From the NCBI RefSeq assembly GCF_001436605.1, contig NZ_AYZL01000006.1, forward strand, positions 62,001-126,000: a stretch of 64,000 nucleotides of DNA. The letters are read 5' to 3'. Source of the DNA: Holzapfeliella floricola DSM 23037 = JCM 16512. Lineage in GTDB: Bacteria > Bacillota > Bacilli > Lactobacillales > Lactobacillaceae. A program made the translations under genes and the position numbers. Below are positions 59,685 to 64,000 of the stretch, piece after piece (within the stretch, counting starts at the first letter, position 1; each line of letters starts with the position of its first letter). The notes beneath the pieces are model-generated. The model saw nothing but the letters and a program-made list of their open reading frames with translations. It had not been told where the DNA came from and ran no database searches.

Positions 59685-59915
59685 ATGGCAAAATCAAAAT
59701 TAATCAAAGCAAACAAAAAAATCGAAAACGGTGTTGTCGGTGGTTATAAGAAAATCGAAGACACGGTTGTTGGTAGCTACAAACAAGTTGAAAACAAATT
59801 CGTTGATTTATATTTAACACGTGATGGCGAATCAGTTGAGGATGCTCAAAAACGTTTAAGTCAAGAAAACAAAAAACGTCGTGAAGATTTAGAAAAACAA
59901 AAACATCAACATTAA
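59685..59915 (+). CDS. Small repeat protein (76 residues), unknown function
   Basis: A 76-residue hydrophilic protein with three tandem copies of a 13-residue unit of the form K-I-E-x-x-V-V-G-x-Y-K-K: NKKIENGVVGGYKK, KKIEDTVVGSYKQ and KQVENKFVDLYLT, then a charged helix rich in Lys, Glu and Arg. Proteins of this kind are found in lactic acid bacteria and are often stress-linked, but their role is unknown. AAGGAGG precedes the ATG. Followed after 30 bases by a small membrane protein gene. Confidence 0.8.
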   Translation: MAKSKLIKANKKIENGVVGGYKKIEDTVVGSYKQVENKFVDLYLTRDGESVEDAQKRLSQENKKRREDLEKQKHQH

Positions 59916-59945
59916 TAGTTAACAATCAATGAGAAGGTGAAAGAA

Positions 59946-60320
59946 ATGAAAAAAAGTAGTTTTGTAACGTTAGTATTAGGTATATTTAGTGCCTTAGTCT
60001 TAGGTAGTGGCATGAGCATGGCACTCCTTCCAGATTCAGGACTTTACAATCAAGGTGTCATTGTTGGTTGTTTAGGCATTATTTTCAGTTTAATTACCGT
60101 TATAGTTCACCGAAAAATGACAAATAAGCCCAAAATCAACTTATCACTTAAAACAGTCGGTATTGCTTTAGTGGCTATTATTGGTGTTATTATATTTGGT
60201 GGTGGTTTATCACTAACTATGGTGTTCAACCAACTGGTATTCGGCACTATTTTAGCTATCATCGGGATTATGGCTTTACTTAGTTTGATTCCACTTTCAA
60301 AAGGGTTGAAACAAGGATAA
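59946..60320 (+). CDS. Small four-helix membrane protein, unknown
   Basis: A 124-residue integral membrane protein with four predicted helices (about 5-28, 34-52, 64-85, 90-115) and short loops. No family was recognised. The ATG at 59946 was chosen because GAAGGTG lies 6 bases upstream; a GTG at 59937 overlaps that site. Probably co-transcribed with the repeat-protein gene. Ends in a terminator. Confidence 0.7.
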   Translation: MKKSSFVTLVLGIFSALVLGSGMSMALLPDSGLYNQGVIVGCLGIIFSLITVIVHRKMTNKPKINLSLKTVGIALVAIIGVIIFGGGLSLTMVFNQLVFGTILAIIGIMALLSLIPLSKGLKQG

Positions 60321-60321
60321 T

Positions 60322-60354
60322 AAAAAAGAGTTAGCAACTGCTAACTCTTTTTTT
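60322..60354. terminator. Bidirectional intrinsic terminator
   Basis: AAAAAAGAGTTAGCA / TGCTAACTCTTTTTTT arms; between the membrane-protein gene and the convergent dehydrogenase gene. Confidence 0.9.
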
Positions 60355-60358
60355 AATA

Positions 60359-61327
60359 CTAATAACCTTTTTTATAATCGACTTGGTTTTGAACAACTTG
60401 TCCATTTTGTACAAATTCCGTCATATTGTGATTAAAAATGGCTAATGACTCAGCCAAATATTCGGCGTGAATACCTGAAATATGTGGCGTAATCAAAACA
60501 TTAGCCTTTTGCCAAAGCGCATGATCTTTTGGTAAAGGCTCTGGATCAGTAACATCAAGTGCCGCTCCACTTAACTGTTTAGTATCAAGTGCTTGTACTA
60601 AATCGCTTGTATTCACACTTGGTCCTCGTCCAATATTGATAAATAACGGATGGTGTTTAAGTTGCTTAAATAAGTCTGCATTAAATAAATGCTTTGTTTG
60701 AGGTGTTAAGGGCAATGCATTAACTAAAATATCCGCATTTTCAATTGCAGGTTGACTATCAGCCATCGAGACAACTTGTTGAAAGCCTTTAGCTTCATGT
60801 CCACTAGAGTTGATTCCAATAGTTTTAGCATGAAAAACCGTCAAGATTTCAGCAATTCGACCGCCGATATGGCCTGTCCCATAAATCACCACTTGCTTTC
60901 CTTGTAGCATTTTGAGTGTTTGCGTTAATTTAAACCACTGGCCTTCTTGGGCTGATTCATTAATGCCTCGATACATGGCTAAGATCATCCCAATAACGGA
61001 CTCAGAGATAGGTTCAGCATGAATGCCTTTAACCGTTGTTAGTCGAATTCCTTTTTCTTGTAATCGTGTTAAGGGCAAGTTATCAATCCCAGCTGATAAA
61101 GTTTGCACCCAACGCAACTGACTGTGAGGTCGTTCAAGAAGTTGGGTCAACACAGCGATATTATTTCCAACATAAACTTCAACTTCATCTAATTCTGAAG
61201 ACGTTAAATTATCAGTGCTTAAAGCTAAATCAAATTGATAAGTCTTGGCACTTTCTTCAAAGTGTTGTTTGATTTCTTCAGCAGATAAATTTGAGTTTGA
61301 TTCTGGTACACCAATTAATACTTTCAT
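60359..61327 (-). CDS. D-isomer-type 2-hydroxyacid dehydrogenase (NAD-binding)
   Basis: A 322-residue dehydrogenase of the D-2-hydroxyacid family: Rossmann motif VVIYGTGHIGGRIAEIL, INIGRGPSVNTSDLVQAL (Arg), DVTDPEPLPKDHALW (Glu) and ITPHISGIH (His), a full catalytic set. Likely a reductase for 2-keto acids; the exact substrate is unknown. The start MKVLIGVPES has GAGGTG 6 bases upstream; the earlier GTG overlaps the ribosome site. Confidence 0.9.
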   Translation of the reverse strand: MKVLIGVPESNSNLSAEEIKQHFEESAKTYQFDLALSTDNLTSSELDEVEVYVGNNIAVLTQLLERPHSQLRWVQTLSAGIDNLPLTRLQEKGIRLTTVKGIHAEPISESVIGMILAMYRGINESAQEGQWFKLTQTLKMLQGKQVVIYGTGHIGGRIAEILTVFHAKTIGINSSGHEAKGFQQVVSMADSQPAIENADILVNALPLTPQTKHLFNADLFKQLKHHPLFINIGRGPSVNTSDLVQALDTKQLSGAALDVTDPEPLPKDHALWQKANVLITPHISGIHAEYLAESLAIFNHNMTEFVQNGQVVQNQVDYKKGY

Positions 61328-61476
61328 TTTATTCACCTCAGATTTAACCTATAGCACACTTTTCATTCTGTCAACTCATCCAAATCCAACATTTTTAGAA
61401 AAATTGTGGGTTATGATCAGACTATTCGTGAATTAAAATAAAGATTGACGAACTTTTAAACTGGAGTGAAGGTGAC

Positions 61477-62286
61477 TTGAAATTGACTCAAATTAATCAA
61501 AAAATTGGCCCTACTTTAATTATTTTAAATCTCATGATGCTTTTCATCTTACCCTTTATTTTTAATAAAAACTTAGCAGTAGCAGACTGGATTACACTAA
61601 CTTGTTCCTCTTTTTCAGGAATTGTGGCATTTTTAGATTGTCTCATCATTAGCAAAAAAGTCGCCCCTATGATTAAAAAAGTAAGTCAAAATAAAAGTAT
61701 CAAACACATTATCTTATTAAGTGGCCTAGTTATTAATAGCTTTATTTTAAGTTACGAACTCTTTTTGGGGATAACTTATAATTCAATTTGGCATACAACT
61801 ATGGGGCTTTATTATTTATTTGTGCTTTTACTTCGACTCACAGTTCTTATTTTTACTCGAAATCAAAAACTCCCACAACAATCGACACTTTTAATCAGTG
61901 TGATTCTACTGTCTATTAATTTGATGCTTGTAGGGATTGTTGGTTTGACTTTAAATCACTATTATCAAATTGTTTATCGTGATGAAATGATTTATCTGAT
62001 TTCTGGTTACACCTTGGGTATGTTAATCAAATCTGTCGTCATTTTATTTAAAAAACAAAATCACTTTAAAGACTTTTTCAATTTTTACGCCATTATTAAT
62101 TTTATGACAGCACTTGTCTCTGTTTATAATATGCAATCTTTGATGCTTGCTAGATACAGCCAAGATGGCTTGATGAAAAGCTCATTTATGAGCTATACAG
62201 GGATTGTTATCTGCTCAATCATTTTAATTATTAACCTGATATTTATCTTTCAAAATACGGACTTATCACTCCGAAAGTTTCGCTAA
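61477..62286 (+). CDS. Seven- to eight-helix membrane protein, unknown
   Basis: A 269-residue protein with seven to eight evenly spaced membrane helices and short loops, beginning MKLTQINQKIGPTLIILN. I recognise no family. Starts at a TTG, 2-6 bases after AAGGTGA, a tight spacing that leaves the exact start open. Its last 21 bases overlap tail to tail with the TetR gene. Confidence 0.65.
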   Translation: MKLTQINQKIGPTLIILNLMMLFILPFIFNKNLAVADWITLTCSSFSGIVAFLDCLIISKKVAPMIKKVSQNKSIKHIILLSGLVINSFILSYELFLGITYNSIWHTTMGLYYLFVLLLRLTVLIFTRNQKLPQQSTLLISVILLSINLMLVGIVGLTLNHYYQIVYRDEMIYLISGYTLGMLIKSVVILFKKQNHFKDFFNFYAIINFMTALVSVYNMQSLMLARYSQDGLMKSSFMSYTGIVICSIILIINLIFIFQNTDLSLRKFR

Positions 62287-62763
62287 ATTATGTTCAAGTA
62301 AATCGGCAATTTCTTCTGGTGACTTTTGACATCCGTTAGCTAACCATTGTTTGATAACTGCATTTAGTCCTGAAATAAAAAACAAATGTTGGTAAGGGTT
62401 TTTCAGACGACTATTTTGATAAGCGAATTGTTTTATTTTTTCATGGTTTTTTGTGAGTTGGTCGTCTAAATTAAACCAAAAGAATAAGCGATAAGTTTCG
62501 GGATATTGCGACATATGTCGTAATAATGACAAGATACTTTTTTCTTGATCGTTTTTCAAAAAGGTCAGGTAGCTATCAACTAAATAAACTTTTAATCGAT
62601 CTGCCAAATCATAAATATCAAGGTAGTTATCATAAAAAGTTGAGCGATTAATTCCAGCTTTTTGACAAAGTGTCGTCACTTTTATATCTGATAATTGATT
62701 CCCCGATTCAATCAAATCATAGAGTGCTTGTTGAATTTTTTCGCGAGCTTTTTGATTTTTCAT
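62266..62763 (-). CDS. TetR-family transcriptional regulator
   Basis: A 165-residue TetR-like protein: the N-terminal HTH (about 8-50; REKIQQALYDLIESG, VTTLCQKAGINRSTFYDNYLDIYDL) and a C-terminal TetR_C_8-like region without a recognisable ligand. AGGAGG precedes the ATG. It lies 24 bases after the MarR gene in the same direction, so both are in one operon. Confidence 0.87.
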   Translation of the reverse strand: MKNQKAREKIQQALYDLIESGNQLSDIKVTTLCQKAGINRSTFYDNYLDIYDLADRLKVYLVDSYLTFLKNDQEKSILSLLRHMSQYPETYRLFFWFNLDDQLTKNHEKIKQFAYQNSRLKNPYQHLFFISGLNAVIKQWLANGCQKSPEEIADLLEHNLAKLSE

Positions 62764-62786
62764 TTTAACTACCTCCTGCAGTATTT

Positions 62787-63197
62787 TTATTTTAACGCAT
62801 CTAAATAATCATCAGCCATTTGAGCCATGGCTCTTTCAAAATCGTCATCTTGAGCTTCAAAAATAGCATCGATAATTTGAGATTGTTCCTGATTCATTTG
62901 TTGATTTAACTCATGACCTTTTGTCGTTAATTTCAATAGTTTAATACGTTTATCCACTTTTGAAGGGACTTCATAAACCAATTCTCGTTCAACCAAGTCT
63001 TTAACTAAAACGTGGCATGCTTGTTTTGAAATATTTAAAACTAACAATAAGTTCTTGATTGAGGCCTCTTCTAGTGTGTATAAGCAAAATAACACCCGAT
63101 GTTGATTTTTGGTTAATCCATAGGCTTCATAATCAATTAAACTTGCAAATTTTTGGTAAGCGAAAAAAATCGTCGCTAAGCGATTTTTAGATTCCAT
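62787..63197 (-). CDS. MarR-family transcriptional regulator (divergent from keto-acid decarboxylase)
   Basis: A 136-residue MarR protein: winged helix with ASIKNLLLVLNISKQACHVLVKDLVERELVYEVPSKVDKRIKLLKLTTKG (about 45-95). AGGAGG precedes the ATG. Two near-identical palindromes in the divergent region, with face-to-face promoters, make it the prime candidate repressor of the decarboxylase and of its own gene. Confidence 0.9.
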   Translation of the reverse strand: MESKNRLATIFFAYQKFASLIDYEAYGLTKNQHRVLFCLYTLEEASIKNLLLVLNISKQACHVLVKDLVERELVYEVPSKVDKRIKLLKLTTKGHELNQQMNQEQSQIIDAIFEAQDDDFERAMAQMADDYLDALK

Positions 63198-63219
63198 AGA
63201 AATCCTCCTGTAAAATATT

Positions 63220-63237
63220 AGGTCAACTTAGTTGACT
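63220..63237. promoter_or_regulatory. MarR-type operator 1 with decarboxylase -35 box
   Basis: AGGTCAACTTAGTTGACT, a palindrome. Its TTGACT end (63232-63237) is the -35 box of the plus-strand promoter, with TATAGT (63254-63259) 16 bases further. Confidence 0.7.
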
Positions 63238-63251
63238 TTTTGGTTTGAAAT

Positions 63252-63259
63252 AGTATAGT
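63252..63259. promoter_or_regulatory. Overlapping divergent -10 boxes
   Basis: Plus-strand TATAGT (63254-63259, -35 at 63232-63237) and minus-strand TATACT (63252-63257, -35 TTGACC at 63274-63279) overlap. Both promoters have 16-base spacers, so only one polymerase can bind at a time. Confidence 0.6.
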
Positions 63260-63272
63260 GATAATTGTGAAT

Positions 63273-63290
63273 AGGTCAATTAAATTGACT
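63273..63290. promoter_or_regulatory. MarR-type operator 2 with regulator -35 box
   Basis: AGGTCAATTAAATTGACT matches operator 1 at 15 of 18 positions. It contains the -35 box of the minus-strand regulator promoter and lies just past the start of the decarboxylase transcript. The centres of the two operators are 53 bp apart, about five helical turns. Confidence 0.7.
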
Positions 63291-63323
63291 GATTAATTTT
63301 TGAGATGAAAGAAGACTTATACT

Positions 63324-64000
63324 ATGTATACCTTAGCAGATTATTTATTAGATGTAACAAAATATCTTGGTTCAGATGAAATTTTTGGAGTGCCTGGAGA
63401 TTTCAACTTACAATTCTTGGATCACATTACTCACCGTCATGATATGAAATGGATTGGAAATGCAAACGAACTAAACGCCTCTTACATGGCTGACGGTTAT
63501 GCGCGTGAACGTGGTTTTGCGACATTTGTCACAACCTTTGGTGTTGGCGAATTAAGTGCAATTAATGGACTTGCTGGTAGTGTTGCTGAACAAGTTCCTG
63601 TACTTGAAATTGTTGGTGCACCTACAACAAAAGTGCAACATAATGGCGGACTTGTTCACCATACATTTGCAGATAGTCAATTCAAACGTTTCATTAAAGC
63701 ACACGAAGCTTTAGGTCTTAAAGCTTCCTTTTTAACGAAAGATAATGCGATTAATCAAATTAATGATACCATTCATTACATTTACGAAAATAAAAAACCT
63801 GCTTACCTTGTTTTACCAACAGATTTAGTCGCTCTTCCTGTTAATGACAATTTAAAAGCTAACATCCCACACTTATTTGAAAGCAAACAAACTGATGTTT
63901 CTCAATCATTTGAAACAATCACTTCAGCAATTAAAACTGCTAAAAAACCAGTTATCATCGTTGGTCATGAAGCACAACGTTTTAACTTAGGCGATGCAAT
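63324..64000 (+). CDS. ThDP-dependent 2-keto acid decarboxylase (KdcA/KivD/IpdC type; 3' end outside window)
   Basis: The first 225 codons of a thiamine-diphosphate decarboxylase: YTLADYLLDVTKYLG, IFGVPGDFNLQFLDHI, WIGNANELNASYMADGYAR with the cofactor Glu, FVTTFGVGELSAINGLAGS and GGLVHHTFADSQF with the catalytic His pair. The run of motifs is that of Lactococcus KivD/KdcA and of indolepyruvate decarboxylases. It decarboxylates branched-chain or aromatic 2-keto acids to aldehydes. The C-terminal part is cut off, so specificity cannot be judged. Ribosome site is weak (GAAAGAAG, about 8 bases from the ATG). Confidence 0.92.
   Translation, partial: MYTLADYLLDVTKYLGSDEIFGVPGDFNLQFLDHITHRHDMKWIGNANELNASYMADGYARERGFATFVTTFGVGELSAINGLAGSVAEQVPVLEIVGAPTTKVQHNGGLVHHTFADSQFKRFIKAHEALGLKASFLTKDNAINQINDTIHYIYENKKPAYLVLPTDLVALPVNDNLKANIPHLFESKQTDVSQSFETITSAIKTAKKPVIIVGHEAQRFNLGDA

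Noticed and set aside
1-64000. CRISPR arrays, insertion sequences, prophage or tRNA genes
   Set aside because: No regularly spaced repeats, transposase or integrase frames, or tRNA-like cloverleafs were noticed by eye; a tool search could still find a diverged one.

Overview
The window is AT-rich, gene-dense DNA from a low-GC Gram-positive bacterium. Strong AGGAGG-type ribosome sites, TTG/GTG starts, VTAC/LTGC lipoprotein boxes, fused permease/binding-protein transporters, a BusR-type regulator, a catabolic acetolactate synthase and a branched-chain-type 2-keto acid decarboxylase all point to a lactic acid bacterium (order Lactobacillales). I cannot name the species. No tRNA, rRNA, CRISPR array, insertion sequence or prophage was seen; it looks like ordinary chromosome with one strongly expanded transporter locus.

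Layout. 1-4060: an amino acid permease (cut by the window edge), a DUF3290/DUF421 membrane pair, an unknown membrane protein and a nitroreductase. 4061-15277: an osmoprotection locus, all on the minus strand, with two ATPases, three permeases (two fused to a binding domain), three separate binding lipoproteins and, at its upstream end, a BusR-type GntR/RCK_C regulator. Bipartite AAGTGAC/GTCACTT repeats lie in front of both ATPase operons. 15502-21530: two BMP-type nucleoside-binding lipoproteins followed by an ATPase and two permeases (nup-type ABC importer). 21543-23446: an Rrf2 regulator divergent from two nitroreductases. 23494-38310: housekeeping genes including prs, pepF, rnhA, cls, rbsK, lepB, two aldo/keto reductases and a glycosyltransferase. 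38485-39642: an orphan DUF262 protein. 39693-43239: a flavodoxin-fold reductase with a tiny coupled gene, then a lysine riboswitch controlling a fused binding-protein/permease and its ATPase. 43267-51396: an HD phosphohydrolase, a tiny gene, two YitT-type membrane proteins, a HesB-like protein, an amino acid permease, mutY and alsS with a divergent MarR regulator. 51430-57452: alpha-carbonic anhydrase and the aromatic operon (MFS/chorismate mutase fusion, aroC, aroA, tyrA, aroK). 57839-60320: an XRE-ABC ATPase fusion with its permease, and two small genes. 60359-64000: a 2-hydroxyacid dehydrogenase, a membrane protein, TetR and MarR regulators and a divergent 2-keto acid decarboxylase (cut by the window edge).

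The most striking regulatory object is the leader of the aromatic operon (minus strand, about 57771-57453). It has a promoter, a 22-codon leader peptide with five Tyr and two Phe codons, a chain of mutually exclusive hairpins and an intrinsic terminator just before the first gene. No T-box sequence was found. This is the layout of ribosome-mediated Tyr/Phe attenuation. Other regulatory findings are the lysine riboswitch, the candidate BusR sites, paired MarR-type operators at alsS and at the keto-acid decarboxylase, and an 11-bp inverted repeat between rnhA and a hydrolase gene.
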